Notes: generated by a model from the letters alone, not told the origin. Counted from the first letter of the stretch, positions 10,324-24,859 are shown. The stretch: DNA of 64,000 bases from Marinobacterium sp. (GCA_030602245.1 JAUWAC010000003.1:143349-207348), one strand, 5' to 3'. Translations and numbers: made by a program.

Positions 10324-12579
10324 ATGAAATTTCGATTTCCCGTTGTCATCATCGATGAAGACTTTCGCGCGGAGAACATCTCCGGCTCCGGCATTCGCGA
10401 CCTCGCCGCCGCGATCAGAAACGAGGATATGGAGGTCGTCGGCTTTACCAGCTATGGCGATCTGACCTCCTTTGCGCAGCAGGCCAGCCGGGCCTCCTGT
10501 TTCATTCTTTCCATCGATGACGAGGAGTTCGGCAGCGGTACGGACGAAGATGTCAGCATTGCACTGAAATCGGTGCGCGACTTCATCAACGAGGTGCGCA
10601 AGCGCAACAACGACATCCCGATCTTCCTCTACGGTGAAACCCGCACATCGCGCCATATTCCAAACGATATCCTGCGCGAGCTGCACGGTTTCATCCACAT
10701 GTTCGAGGACACGCCCGAGTTCGTCGCCCGCCACATCATCCGCGAGGCGAAAAAGTATCTCGAGTGTCTGGCACCGCCGTTCTTCCGCGCGCTGATGGAC
10801 TATGCCAGCGACTCCTCCTACTCCTGGCACTGCCCCGGCCACTCCGGCGGCGTGGCGTTTCTGAAGAGCCCGGTAGGACAGATGTTCCACCAGTTCTTCG
10901 GCGAGAACATGCTGCGTGCCGATGTCTGTAACGCCGTCGACGAGCTCGGCCAGCTGCTCGACCACACCGGCCCGGTCTCCGCCAGCGAGTCCAACGCCGC
11001 ACGCATCTTCAATGCCGATCACCTGTTTTTCGTCACCAACGGCACCTCCACCTCCAACAAGGTGGTCTGGCACTCCACCGTGGCGCCGGGCGATATCGTG
11101 GTGGTCGACCGCAACTGCCACAAATCGATTCTGCACTCGATCATCATGACCGGCGCGATCCCGGTGTTCCTGATGCCGACGCGTAACCACTACGGCATTA
11201 TCGGTCCGATTCCGAAAAGCGAATTCGACCCGGAGACGATCCGCAAGAAGATCGAGGCCAACCCGTTCGCCCGCAATGCCAAGAACAAGAAGCCGCGTAT
11301 CCTGACCATCACGCAGAGCACCTACGACGGCATCCTCTACAACGTGGAAACGATCAAGTCGATGCTCGGCAATACCATCGACACGCTGCATTTCGACGAA
11401 GCCTGGCTGCCGCACGCCTCGTTCCACCCGTTCTATCGCAACATGCATGCGATCGGTGAAGGACGTCCGCGCTCGGACGAAACCCTGGTGTTCGCCACTC
11501 AGTCCACCCATAAGCTGCTGGCGGGTCTGTCACAGGCATCGCAGATTCTGGTGCAGGATGGCACCAAGCGTAAGCTCGATACGCACCGCTTCAACGAGTC
11601 CTATCTGATGCACTCCTCCACCAGCCCGCAGTACGCGATCATCGCCTCCTGCGACGTCGCCGCGGCGATGATGGAGCCGCCGGGCGGCACCGCTCTGGTC
11701 GAGGAATCGCTGCACGAGGCGATCGACTTCCGCCGCGCCATGCTCAAGGTGGACGAAGAGTTCGGCAAGGACGACTGGTGGTTCAAGGTCTGGGGTCCGA
11801 CCCCGAAATCCGAAGAGGGCGTCGGCGACCGCGATGACTGGATCATCCACGAGGACGACACCTGGCACGGCTTCGGGCGCATCGAATCCGGCTTCAACAT
11901 GCTGGACCCGATCAAGTCCACCATCATCACACCGGGGCTCAACCTCGACGGCGAGTTCGACGACGACGGGATTCCCGCCGCGATCGTCAGCAAATATCTG
12001 GCCGAGCACGGCATCATCATCGAGAAGACCGGGCTCTACTCGTTCTTCATCATGTTTACCATCGGCATCACCAAAGGCCGCTGGAACTCGATGGTCACCG
12101 AGCTGCAGCAGTTCAAGGACGATTACGACCACAACCTGCCGATGTGGCGCGTAATGCCGGAGTTCGCCGCCAAATACCCGCAGTACGAGCGTATCGGCCT
12201 GCGTGACCTGTGCAGCGCAATTCACAGTGTCTACAAGGAATACGATGTCGCCCGCATCACCACGGAGATGTACCTCTCCAACATCGAGCCGGCGATGACG
12301 CCGGGCGATGCCTGGGCGAAAATGGCGCACCGCGAAGTGGAGCGCGTCTCGATCGACGAGCTTGAAGGCCGCGTGACCGCGATGCTGGTCACCCCTTACC
12401 CGCCGGGTATCCCGCTGCTGGTGCCGGGTGAACGCTTTAACAGCACCATCATCAGCTACCTGAAGTTCGCCCGCGACTTCAACGCCCGCTTCCCGGGTTT
12501 CGAGACCGACGTGCACGGTCTGGTACGGGAAACGATCAACGGCGAAGACGCCTACTTCGTCGACGTGGTCAAGGACTGA
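10324..12579 (+). CDS. Orn/Lys/Arg decarboxylase (PLP-dependent, fold type I)
   Basis: 751 aa. An N-terminal response-regulator-like wing domain covers about residues 1-130. The PLP domain follows, with 'SWHCPGHSGGVAF' and the Schiff-base Lys397 in 'STHKLLAGLS'. The C-terminal domain contains 'TPYPPGIPLLVPGE'. It produces cadaverine, putrescine or agmatine and consumes a proton. Whether lysine, arginine or ornithine is preferred cannot be decided by reading. The arginine catabolic ast genes lie 3 kb downstream. Confidence 0.93.
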   Translation: MKFRFPVVIIDEDFRAENISGSGIRDLAAAIRNEDMEVVGFTSYGDLTSFAQQASRASCFILSIDDEEFGSGTDEDVSIALKSVRDFINEVRKRNNDIPIFLYGETRTSRHIPNDILRELHGFIHMFEDTPEFVARHIIREAKKYLECLAPPFFRALMDYASDSSYSWHCPGHSGGVAFLKSPVGQMFHQFFGENMLRADVCNAVDELGQLLDHTGPVSASESNAARIFNADHLFFVTNGTSTSNKVVWHSTVAPGDIVVVDRNCHKSILHSIIMTGAIPVFLMPTRNHYGIIGPIPKSEFDPETIRKKIEANPFARNAKNKKPRILTITQSTYDGILYNVETIKSMLGNTIDTLHFDEAWLPHASFHPFYRNMHAIGEGRPRSDETLVFATQSTHKLLAGLSQASQILVQDGTKRKLDTHRFNESYLMHSSTSPQYAIIASCDVAAAMMEPPGGTALVEESLHEAIDFRRAMLKVDEEFGKDDWWFKVWGPTPKSEEGVGDRDDWIIHEDDTWHGFGRIESGFNMLDPIKSTIITPGLNLDGEFDDDGIPAAIVSKYLAEHGIIIEKTGLYSFFIMFTIGITKGRWNSMVTELQQFKDDYDHNLPMWRVMPEFAAKYPQYERIGLRDLCSAIHSVYKEYDVARITTEMYLSNIEPAMTPGDAWAKMAHREVERVSIDELEGRVTAMLVTPYPPGIPLLVPGERFNSTIISYLKFARDFNARFPGFETDVHGLVRETINGEDAYFVDVVKD

Positions 12580-12591
12580 ACGCGCCACCCG

Positions 12592-12632
12592 CTCACAGCG
12601 CTCCACCGAACAGATACAGGAGGCGCTGTGAG
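12592..12632. repeat. Inverted repeat after the decarboxylase gene
   Basis: Ten-base arms CTCACAGCGC and GCGCTGTGAG are separated by 21 nt. It lies between the decarboxylase and the convergent chemoreceptor gene. No T-run follows, so it may act as a weak or Rho-assisted transcription barrier. Confidence 0.5.
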
Positions 12633-12728
12633 CGCTGTGAGCGCTGCGCCCGCGCTCGCTGCGGTGGCGCAGCAGGGTGTGGCCAGCGACGAGATCAGCC
12701 GCAACCTGACCGCGGGAGGTGAGCTGAT

Positions 12729-14485
12729 TCAGCTCGCCTGGATGCGATCCTCGATTGTATTGAGGCGGTCCACGATACGCGCGGAGATCGACGACACACG
12801 GTCATACAGCGCTTCGGCCGCCTCCACATCGCCCGCTTCCTTGAGCTCGATCGCCTGCTTGACGAGGGCATGCAATTCCTCGTGCGGCGCCTCGATCTCC
12901 TGCATTTCGGGAATGCGCGCGTAACGCTGCAGCCCCTCGCTGTAATACCACTTGCCGAAGGCGCAGTCGCGGTGCGAGACCGCTTCCTGCAGCGTCAGTG
13001 ATGACTTGCCGTCGAGATATCCGCGCAGACGCACCTTCCACGACAGGTGCGCCGACTTGGCCGCACCGAGATCGACCCCCTCCACATTGGTCTTGAAGCG
13101 CGCCAGCTCCTCCATCAGGGCATGGATATGGCCGGTGATGTGGTCGGTCGCGTCGACGGTCTGCTCGGCGTAATCGGCGGTGCGACGGGTTTCATTGGAG
13201 ATCGACAGGATATTGCGATCCATATCCTGCGCCACCTGACTCTGCTCTTCAGCGGCGGTGGCGATCTGGGTATTCATGTCGACGATCACGCCGACGGCCG
13301 CAACGATCTGCTCCAGCACTTCCCGCGTCTGATGCGCATCGCCGGCGGTTTTTTCCGCCGCGTCACGGCTTCTGGCCATCGCATCGACAGCCGATGACGT
13401 GCCCTGCTCCAGCCGCTCGATAATTTCACGGATCTGCTCGATCGACTCCTGCGTGCGCTGTGCCAGCGAACGCACCTCGTCCGCAACGACGGCAAAACCG
13501 CGGCCCTGTTCACCGGCACGGGCTGCTTCGATCGCGGCGTTCAGTGCCAGCAGATTGGTCTGTTCGGCGATATTGGTGATCACCAGCAGAATCTGGCTGA
13601 CCTCGCGCGAATCATTGGCCAGCTCGGAGATCACGCCGCTGGAGTGCTCCACCAGTTCAGCCACCTCGTCGATGCTGCTGACGGTGTGCTGCATCAGACG
13701 CTGACCGTCTCCGGCCGAGCTGCTCGCCTGTTCGGCGGCACTGCGGCACTGGCCGCGTGCTGGGCGACCTCCTGCACGGTGGCCGCCATCTCGTTGATTG
13801 CCGTCGCGACCTGATCGATCGACGCCTGCTGCTTGCGCACGCCGCGATTGGTGTCATTCAGGGTCGTAATCACCTGATCGGCACTGGTATTGATGCGCCC
13901 GGCGGTCATCGTCACCTTGTGCACCAACTGGCCGATCTCGAGCACGATATCGTTGTAGGCTTTGTAGTTCTGGCCGATCTCGTTGTCCGGGTTGTCGATC
14001 TGGATCGGAATCGAGAAGTCATGGGCACTGAGCAGGCGCAGGTGATCGCGCAGATTGGTGATCTGCCGCATCATCACGGTCAGGCCGAACACACGGCCGC
14101 AGACCAGCACCACGAGCAGACCGGCAATGACGGCCAGCAGCCAGAACTGAGTCGTTTCGACCCGCTCACGCTCCTGTGCCAGCACCCGGGACTGATGCGA
14201 TTCGATGGTGGTCAGCAGTGCCTGCGGATCCTGTGGCTGACCGGACGCCAGCGCACGCTGAACATCCTGCAGCAGCGTCTGCTGTGCCTGTCCGAACGCC
14301 TGCCATTGCGCATCGAGCGCTTTCCAGGCCAGGACACCAATGGCCAGAATCAGCACGAAGCTGACCAGATAGGAGAACAGAAACTGCGCGGCAAGCGAGC
14401 GCATCCCGAGCCGGGACAGCAGCTGCTCGATCAGTTTACCGACGCGAAAACGCAGACTTTTGTGTAGTGCAGGGGAACCTGACAT
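12729..14485 (-). pseudogene. Methyl-accepting chemotaxis protein with CZB domain, interrupted by a -1 frameshift
   Basis: The N-terminal reading frame (14485 to 13694) encodes two membrane segments (about residues 31-53 and 111-133), a short periplasmic loop, HAMP and the start of the signalling domain. It then goes out of frame near 13743 and stops. The second frame (down to 12729) carries the rest of the signalling domain, with the hairpin region '[16 protein letters not shown]', and a C-terminal CZB domain with the expected His/Cys residues ('HLSWKVRL', '[10 protein letters not shown]', 'PHEELHALV'). Restoring one base in GCCGCAGTGCCGCC would give ASAASAAEQA and join the frames. This is either a true inactivation or a sequencing error. 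Confidence 0.85.
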
Positions 14486-14743
14486 CGACGAAAAAACTCC
14501 CTTTAAACGGTAAGGGCTTACGATACAGGAGTTCCTAGTATGCGAGAAGATGCAGGCGGGATACGGAATTGACCGGGATCACCGGACACGGCGTTTCAAA
14601 CGCGATGGCAGGCTCGGGAATGTACACGGGGAGCTGAATGGGAACGATTCAGTACGTGCGAACAGGAGCCGCTACCACGCCGTTTTGTTACTGTTATGGG
14701 TACGACGTTGCGACTGCGGATGCGTGATGACGGGCGGGGCTGA

Positions 14744-15019
14744 TCAGGCGTCGGCCTGCTCGGCCGCTTTCTGTTCCAGCGCCTGCTTCAGCGCCTTGCG
14801 TTCGCTCTTGCCCAGCCATTTGTCGATCCAGTCCTGAATCTGGGACCGCTTCGGCGAGGTTTTGCGCCACGCCTTGTACGCCTTGACGTGATCCTTGCTG
14901 ACACCGGGCTTGCCGTTCTTGTCTTCTACCACACATTTGTCCGGGAACAGCGGATTATTGGCGAACTGGCGATCGATCCACCAGATCACGAAACCCTTGT
15001 CTTCCTTGCTGAACTTCAT
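14744..15019 (-). CDS. Small conserved-looking protein of unknown function
   Basis: 91 aa, charged, rich in Lys and Trp ('FVIWWIDRQF', 'KAYKAWRKTSPKRSQIQDWIDKWLG'), no signal peptide or membrane segment, probably helical and cytoplasmic. The ATG is preceded by GAGGGTG. It stands alone between the chemoreceptor and astC on the minus strand. I do not recognise the family. Confidence 0.6.
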   Translation of the reverse strand: MKFSKEDKGFVIWWIDRQFANNPLFPDKCVVEDKNGKPGVSKDHVKAYKAWRKTSPKRSQIQDWIDKWLGKSERKALKQALEQKAAEQADA

Positions 15020-15150
15020 GGGGCACCCTCAGCTTGAGATGAATTTTCCGGCGCCAATTCTAGCCTGTCGGCGCGTCCGGTACATGACACTTTTGTTAAA
15101 TCGCGACACTTTTTCACGGCGCCTGCAGCCTACCTTGCCCTGCACGATTG

Positions 15151-15210
15151 GCGCGGCCTGCTTTGGCGCGGCCTGCTTTGGCGCGGCCAGCTGAGGCGCG
15201 GCCTGCTAAT
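15151..15210. repeat. 15-bp direct tandem repeat, four copies
   Basis: The unit GCGCGGCCTGCTTTG occurs twice exactly (15151-15180), followed by two diverged copies (15181-15195 and 15196-15210). The array ends about 37 bp before the astC start, so it lies in the astC leader or promoter region. The copy number may vary between strains. Confidence 0.8.
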
Positions 15211-15246
15211 CTGTAGCAAAAGCCCAGATGCACACCGAGGTAAACC

Positions 15247-16473
15247 ATGAACGAGCCAAGGATCAGCCGCGCCCTCTTCGATCAGGTGATCGTACCCAGC
15301 TACGCCCCACCGGACGTGATTCCGGTGCGTGGCGAGGGCTCGCGGTTATGGGATCAGCAGGGACGCGAATACATCGATCTGGCCGGCGGTATCGCCACCA
15401 ACAGCCTCGGCCATCGCCATCCGGCGCTGCTGCGTGCACTGCAGGCGCAGGCGGACAAGGTCTGGCATCTCAGCAACGCCTTCACCAACGAGCCGGCACT
15501 GGAGCTGGCGCAGCGCCTGACCGAGCTGACCTTCGCCGACCAGGTGTTCTTTTGCAACTCCGGCGCCGAAGCCAACGAAGCGGCTTTCAAGCTGGCGCGC
15601 AAATACGCGTGGGATCATGGCGGCGACGCCCGCGGCAAACATGAAATCATCTCGTTTACCGGCAGTTTTCACGGCCGCACCCTGTTTACCGTCAGCGTTG
15701 GCGGCCAGCTCAAGTACCGTCAGGGCTTTGAGCCGGTGCCGCCGGGCATCACCCACCTGCCCTACAACGACATCGACGCTCTGCGCGCGGCGGTGTCCGC
15801 GCGCACCTGTGCCGTGGTCATGGAACCGGTGCTCGGCGAAGGCGGCGTCATCCCGGCCGACCCGGCCTTTATCCGCGCCGCGCGCGAACTGTGCGATCAA
15901 CAGGACGCACTGCTGATCTTCGATGAGGTTCAGACCGGCGCCGGCCGCACCGGCAGCCTCTACGCCTATATGGATCTGGACATAACACCCGACATCCTGA
16001 CCTCGGCCAAGGGGCTCGGCGGCGGCTTCCCGATCGGCGCGATGCTGACCACACGCCGCATCGCCGCCAGCTTCGGCGTCGGCTCACACGGCACCACCTA
16101 CGGCGGCAACCCGCTTGCCTGTGCCGTCGCCCGCGCCGTGATCGACACCCTGGACGATGCCGAACTGCTGGCCGGCGTGCGCCGCAAGTCGGCCCTGATC
16201 GAACAGGAACTGCACTCGCTGAACAGCCGCCACAAGGTGTTTCGTGACATCCGCGGCCGCGGCCTGCTGCTCGGCGCCGAGCTGGCCGAGCCCTGGCGCG
16301 GGGACGCCAAGCGCCTGCTGGATACGGCGCGCGAACAGGGGCTGATGATTCTGATGGCCGGGCCCGACGTCATGCGTCTCGCGCCCTCGCTGATCATCCC
16401 CGATGCGGACATTCACGAGGCGATGACGCGGCTCGACCGGGCGCTGGGCGATTTCACCGCCGCCAGCGCCTGA
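15247..16473 (+). CDS. astC: Succinylornithine / acetylornithine aminotransferase
   Basis: 408 aa, class III PLP aminotransferase. The PLP lysine is Lys255 in 'SAKGLGGGFPIGA'; 'FDEVQTGAGRTG' and 'FCNSGAEANEAAFK' are family motifs. AstC and ArgD have overlapping activities. The neighbouring astD and astB favour the catabolic role: succinylornithine to succinylglutamate semialdehyde in arginine degradation. Confidence 0.9.
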   Translation: MNEPRISRALFDQVIVPSYAPPDVIPVRGEGSRLWDQQGREYIDLAGGIATNSLGHRHPALLRALQAQADKVWHLSNAFTNEPALELAQRLTELTFADQVFFCNSGAEANEAAFKLARKYAWDHGGDARGKHEIISFTGSFHGRTLFTVSVGGQLKYRQGFEPVPPGITHLPYNDIDALRAAVSARTCAVVMEPVLGEGGVIPADPAFIRAARELCDQQDALLIFDEVQTGAGRTGSLYAYMDLDITPDILTSAKGLGGGFPIGAMLTTRRIAASFGVGSHGTTYGGNPLACAVARAVIDTLDDAELLAGVRRKSALIEQELHSLNSRHKVFRDIRGRGLLLGAELAEPWRGDAKRLLDTAREQGLMILMAGPDVMRLAPSLIIPDADIHEAMTRLDRALGDFTAASA

Positions 16474-16598
16474 ACCGGCCACGCAGGCTGCGCCGGCAAC
16501 GATGGGCTGAAGCGATCGCGGCCGGCCCGGTCGCTGTCGTTTCCGCCCAAGGTGAACAATACTGACTGCACGGGTGCACCCAGTCAGTGGAGGGCAGC

Positions 16599-20675
<4,077 letters not shown>

Positions 20676-20691
20676 TACGCGGTCGGTCAGA

Positions 20692-20943
20692 TCAGTGCTT
20701 CTGTTCCGGCAGCGTGACATTGAGCTCGAGGATCGAGCAGTCCTCATCCAGATTGATCTGCACGTCGTCCACCGACACATCGACATAACGCGCGATCACG
20801 GCCAGGATCTCCTGCTGCATCTGCGGCAGGTAGTCGGGCTGGTTACGCTGGCTGCGTTCATACGCCACCAGCACCTGCAGCCGTTCCTTCGCGACGCTGG
20901 CGGAGGTCTGCTTCTTGGCGCGGAAATAACTCAGAATACCCAT
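20692..20943 (-). CDS. minE: Cell division topological specificity factor MinE
   Basis: 83 aa, standard length. It begins '[15 protein letters not shown]', has the anti-MinCD helix ('[15 protein letters not shown]') and the C-terminal topological domain ('[15 protein letters not shown]'). It stimulates MinD ATPase and drives Min oscillation. It is last in the minC-minD-minE operon and overlaps the minD stop by one base. Confidence 0.97.
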   Translation of the reverse strand: MGILSYFRAKKQTSASVAKERLQVLVAYERSQRNQPDYLPQMQQEILAVIARYVDVSVDDVQINLDEDCSILELNVTLPEQKH

Positions 20944-21755
20944 TAGCCCTTCCGTCCGAATACGCGGCTGAACAGCCCCTTGCGCTGCACTTCGAGGAAG
21001 CGATGCTCACGCTCCTCGCCCAGGAAGCGTGCGATCGCATCCTGATAGGCCTGACCGGCATCGCTCTGGTCATCCAGTATCACCGGCTGCCCCTGGTTGG
21101 ACGCTTTCAGCACCGCATCGGATTCCGGAATCACGCCCAGCAGCGGAATCGCCAGGATGTCACGCACGTCATCGACGCTCAGCATCTCGCCGGCCTGCAC
21201 GCGGGCCGGGTTGTAGCGGGTCAGCAGCAGATGCTCACGTACCTGTTCGCCCTGCTCGGCCTTGCGCGACTTACTCTGCAGCACGCCGAGAATGCGGTCG
21301 GAGTCGCGCACGGAGCTGACTTCCGGGTTGGTGACGACAATGGCCGTATCGGCAAAATACAGCGCCATGTGCGCGCCGCGCTCGATGCCCGCGGGCGAGT
21401 CGCAGACGATGTAGTCGAACATCTCGGACAGCTCGTTGAGCACGCGCTCGACGCCATCCTGTGTCAGCGCATCCTTGTCGCGGGTCTGAGACGCCGGCAG
21501 GATGTACAGCCCTTCGGTCCGCTTGTCGCGGATCAGCGCCTGATTCAGCGTCGCTTCTTCGTTGATGACGTTGACCAGATCGAACACGACCCGGCGCTCG
21601 CAGCCCATGATCAGGTCCAGGTTGCGCAGACCCACGTCGAAATCCACCAGTACGGTTTTAAACCCGCGCAGCGCCAATCCGGTCCCAATCGCTGCACTAC
21701 TGGTCGTTTTGCCGACCCCGCCCTTGCCGGACGTTACAACAATGATTTCAGCCAT
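20943..21755 (-). CDS. minD: Septum site-determining ATPase MinD
   Basis: 270 aa. The deviant Walker A 'GKGGVGKT' is at residues 10-17, '[18 protein letters not shown]' follows, and '[11 protein letters not shown]' is the Walker B region. The C-terminal amphipathic membrane-targeting helix is 'KGLFSRVFG'. It recruits MinC to the membrane and is released by MinE. Confidence 0.98.
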   Translation of the reverse strand: MAEIIVVTSGKGGVGKTTSSAAIGTGLALRGFKTVLVDFDVGLRNLDLIMGCERRVVFDLVNVINEEATLNQALIRDKRTEGLYILPASQTRDKDALTQDGVERVLNELSEMFDYIVCDSPAGIERGAHMALYFADTAIVVTNPEVSSVRDSDRILGVLQSKSRKAEQGEQVREHLLLTRYNPARVQAGEMLSVDDVRDILAIPLLGVIPESDAVLKASNQGQPVILDDQSDAGQAYQDAIARFLGEEREHRFLEVQRKGLFSRVFGRKG

Positions 21756-21792
21756 TTAAACAGTTTCCATCCGTATGGATTAAGAGGTCTGG

Positions 21793-22560
21793 TTACAGCG
21801 GCGCCGTGTCGAGCCGCGTGCCCGACAGATACGCCTGTGCCGGTTGCTCCCAGTGCGCGCTTTGCAGGTCTTCGCACGCCTTGAAGTAACCGGCGATCGA
21901 GATCAGTTCCGCTTCCAGACTCTGACAGAAGATGCGTGCATCCGTATTACCGTTGACACCGGCCATCGCCCGCCCGCGCAACGGGCCATAGACATGAATA
22001 TTGCCATCGGCCATGACCTCGGCGCCGGCACTGACCGACGACAGCACGATCAGATCGCCACCGGGGACATAGACCTGCTGTCCGGAGCGCACCGGGGTGG
22101 TCAGAATCTTCGTGTTGCTGGCGGCCGCTGCTGTTTCGCTGACAGCGGACTGCGCGCCGGGTTCCGCTCGCGCCGGGGATTGCGTCACCGGCTCGCGCTT
22201 CGCCTCTGCGCTGTCGCGCTCGGCCCGTGCCGATGCGCCGAAGCAGGCCAGACCGTGGCTCAGGCAGAGCGCCTCGTCGTAGCGGTTGTTGCCGCGCAGC
22301 CCGATCGGATTCAGCTCGCTTTCGCGACAGATCGCCAACAGTTCATCCAGCGGTGGCACCGGCTGTTCGGCCGGCAGCTGCTCCAGGTTCAGAACCACCG
22401 GCATCTGACGAAACAGCGACGGCAGCCGCGCTGCATGGCTGGCGAGGTCTTCGCGCAGGCGCACGGCGTCATAGTCGAGCAGCAGCAGCTCATTCAGGGA
22501 AACACGGGAATTCTTGAATCGAAACAGGGGCGTATCGCTGGCGCGGAGATCTGAAGTCAT
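21793..22560 (-). CDS. minC: Septum site-determining protein MinC
   Basis: 255 aa from the ATG at 22560; an upstream ATG at 22596 would add 12 residues that do not look like a MinC start. The N-terminal FtsZ-inhibiting domain covers about residues 1-100. A Pro/Ala/Glu-rich linker leads to the right-handed beta-helix domain ('VYVPGGDLIVLSSVSAGAEVMADG', 'GPLRGRAMAGVNG'). It inhibits Z-ring assembly near the poles. First gene of minCDE, next to the end of the nif cluster. Confidence 0.93.
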   Translation of the reverse strand: MTSDLRASDTPLFRFKNSRVSLNELLLLDYDAVRLREDLASHAARLPSLFRQMPVVLNLEQLPAEQPVPPLDELLAICRESELNPIGLRGNNRYDEALCLSHGLACFGASARAERDSAEAKREPVTQSPARAEPGAQSAVSETAAAASNTKILTTPVRSGQQVYVPGGDLIVLSSVSAGAEVMADGNIHVYGPLRGRAMAGVNGNTDARIFCQSLEAELISIAGYFKACEDLQSAHWEQPAQAYLSGTRLDTAPL

Positions 22561-22678
22561 AACCGGGTAATCTTGGCGGTATCGATGCGAATGCATTGCA
22601 GAATGTGAAAGCGCGCTAAGGGTATCACGCAGACCGGGCCGCCACTACAGTTGTACCGCGTGCCAGCGCGCAGAAACG

Positions 22679-22703
22679 AAAAACGGAGGCTCAGGGCCTC
22701 CGT
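22679..22703 (-). terminator. Intrinsic terminator after nifS
   Basis: On the minus strand, CGGAGGC and GCCTCCG form a 7-bp stem with a 5-nt loop, followed by TTTTT. It lies 28 bp beyond the nifS stop and insulates minC from the nif operon. Confidence 0.85.
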
Positions 22704-22730
22704 CGATACGCCGGACCGGGGGATGGTGTG

Positions 22731-23939
22731 TCAGGCGTAGACCGGTGCAAACGCCTCGTCCGGGTTTTCGACCGGACCGTTGTCGCCCCAGTAGGGTGAC
22801 AGTTTGCGCAGTTTCGCGACGATCCCCGGCACCTCTTCGATCACCCGCTCCACCTCTTCCATGGTGTTGTAGCGCGAGAACGAGAAGCGCACGGTACCGT
22901 GTGCCGCCGTGTAGGGAATGCCCATCGCCCGCATGACGTGAGACGGCTCGAGCGAGCCGGACGTACAGGCGGAGCCGGATGAGGCGGCGATGCCGACCTT
23001 GTTCATCAGCAGCAGAATCGCCTCGCCCTCGATGTACTCGAACGCGATGCTGGCGGTATTGGGCAGCCGGTTGTCCGGATCGCCGGTGACAAAGCAGTTC
23101 GGAATCGCGGCGAGCAGTCCCGCTTCCAGCCGGTCGCGCATCGCCTTGACCTGGGTATTTTCGAATTCGAGATGGGCCTGCGCCATCTCACAGGCCTTGC
23201 CAAGACCGATAATCGCCGGCGCGTTCTCGGTCCCGGCACGACGTCCGCGCTCCTGATGACCGCCGCGCAGCAGCGGACGGAAGCGGGTGCCGCGCTTGAG
23301 GTAGAGTACGCCAACGCCCTTCGGTGCATGCAGCTTGTGCCCGGACAGGGACAGCATGTGGATGTTGCTTTCGGCCAGATTGATCGGGATCTTGCCCACC
23401 GCCTGTACTGCGTCGGTGTGGAACATGACGCCGGCCTCGGCCGCCATCGTCGCCATCTCCTCGACCGGGAACAGCGTACCACTCTCGTTGTTGGCCCACA
23501 TGACGCTGACCACGGCCACCTTGTCGCTGAGCAGCGCGCGGTACTTGTCCAGATCAAGGCGTCCCTTGGTGTCCACCTCGAGCTTGTGCACCGTATACCC
23601 CTCGGTTTCGAGGTATTCACACAGCGTCAGCACGGCCGGGTGCTCCACCACGGTGGTGATGATCTCCTTGCGCTCGGGCTGCGCCTTCAGCGCCGACAGG
23701 ATCGCCGTCGAATCGGACTCGGTACCGCAGGACGTGAAAATGATTTCGGAATCATGTTCGGCACCGAGCAGCGCCTGCACCTGCTGGCGTGCTTTCTTCA
23801 GTGCGAAGCCGACCTTGTTGCCGAAGCTGTGCAGTGACGACGGGTTACCGAACTGCTCGCAGAAGAACGGTTTCATCTCCTCGAACACTTCCGGCGCCAC
23901 CATCGTGGTGGCGTTGTTGTCCAGATAGATATCGCTCAT
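22731..23939 (-). CDS. nifS: Cysteine desulfurase NifS
   Basis: 402 aa. The PLP Lys202 is in 'SGHKLHAPKG' and the persulfide Cys325 in 'SSGSACTSGS', the same numbers as A. vinelandii NifS. It supplies sulfur for nitrogenase Fe-S clusters assembled on NifU, whose gene is 2 bp upstream. No nifV follows; a terminator and minC come next. Confidence 0.97.
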   Translation of the reverse strand: MSDIYLDNNATTMVAPEVFEEMKPFFCEQFGNPSSLHSFGNKVGFALKKARQQVQALLGAEHDSEIIFTSCGTESDSTAILSALKAQPERKEIITTVVEHPAVLTLCEYLETEGYTVHKLEVDTKGRLDLDKYRALLSDKVAVVSVMWANNESGTLFPVEEMATMAAEAGVMFHTDAVQAVGKIPINLAESNIHMLSLSGHKLHAPKGVGVLYLKRGTRFRPLLRGGHQERGRRAGTENAPAIIGLGKACEMAQAHLEFENTQVKAMRDRLEAGLLAAIPNCFVTGDPDNRLPNTASIAFEYIEGEAILLLMNKVGIAASSGSACTSGSLEPSHVMRAMGIPYTAAHGTVRFSFSRYNTMEEVERVIEEVPGIVAKLRKLSPYWGDNGPVENPDEAFAPVYA

Positions 23940-23941
23940 CT

Positions 23942-24859
23942 TCAGGCTCCCATGCTGACCAGGGTCTCTTTCGCGGCCGGTACGACTTTGACGAACTCGC
24001 CCAGCTCTTCGATCATGCGCTGCTGAATGCCGCCGAGGGTCATCGCGGCCATCTGGCAGCCGGTGCAGGCGCCGGTCAGGTGGACGTAGATGGTGTTGCC
24101 TTCCACGTCGATCAGCTCCACATCGCCATTGTCGGCCTGCAGGGCCGGACGGATCGAATCCAGTACCGCTTCGATCTTGCGAATCCGCGCCAGCGTGCCC
24201 ATTTTGGCACCACCGGCCGCGGCCTCTTTCTTCGCCGCCGGCTTCTTCGCCGCCGCGATAGCAACGCCGCCCGGAACAAAGGTCTCGCCAGATTCAGCCA
24301 GCACCCTGGTCAGGATGTTCTCGATACCCTCGTGGCAGGAGGAGCAACCACCACCGGCCTTGGTGTAGTTGGTCACTTCCTCGACGGTGCGCAGCTGGTT
24401 GGCGCGGATCGTCTCTTCGATCATCACCTCGTCGATGGCGAAGCACTTGCAGACCAGCGCGCCCTCTTCGTGATCGTCGACCCACTCTTCACCGCGGTAG
24501 TTGGCAACCGCCGCCTGCAGCGCCTCGCGCCCCATCACCGAACAGTGCATCTTTTCCGGCGGCAGGCCATCGAGGAAGTCCGCGATATCCTGGTTGCTGA
24601 CCTGCAGCGCCTGATCCAGCGTCATGCCCTTGATGATCTCGGTCAGCGCCGATGACGAGGCTATCGCGGAACCGCAGCCGAAGGTCTGGAAGCCCGCGTC
24701 CTCGATGATTTCAGTCTCCGGATTCACCTTCAGCGTCAGACGCAGGGCATCACCACAGCTGATCGAGCCCACATCGCCGACCCCGTTTGCGCCCTCGACT
24801 GCACCGGCATTTTTCGGGTTGTAAAAATGTTCTTTAACCTTTTCGGAATAGTCCCACAT
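23942..24859 (-). CDS. nifU: Fe-S cluster scaffold NifU
   Basis: 305 aa with the three-domain NifU layout. An IscU-like domain covers about residues 1-125 ('[10 protein letters not shown]', '[12 protein letters not shown]'). The permanent [2Fe-2S] domain follows ('LVCKCFAID', then '[10 protein letters not shown]'). An Ala/Lys-rich linker leads to a C-terminal Nfu-like domain with the CxxC in '[10 protein letters not shown]'. It assembles and transfers clusters to NifH and FeMo-co intermediates. It lies between iscA-nif and nifS. Confidence 0.97.
   Translation of the reverse strand: MWDYSEKVKEHFYNPKNAGAVEGANGVGDVGSISCGDALRLTLKVNPETEIIEDAGFQTFGCGSAIASSSALTEIIKGMTLDQALQVSNQDIADFLDGLPPEKMHCSVMGREALQAAVANYRGEEWVDDHEEGALVCKCFAIDEVMIEETIRANQLRTVEEVTNYTKAGGGCSSCHEGIENILTRVLAESGETFVPGGVAIAAAKKPAAKKEAAAGGAKMGTLARIRKIEAVLDSIRPALQADNGDVELIDVEGNTIYVHLTGACTGCQMAAMTLGGIQQRMIEELGEFVKVVPAAKETLVSMGA

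Noticed and set aside
13694..13760. Programmed ribosomal frameshift in the chemoreceptor
   Set aside because: No slippery heptamer or downstream structure is evident; loss of one base in a short direct repeat explains the shift more simply.
15151..15210. Possible CRISPR array
   Set aside because: The repeats are directly adjacent with no spacers, and no cas genes are near. It is a simple tandem repeat.
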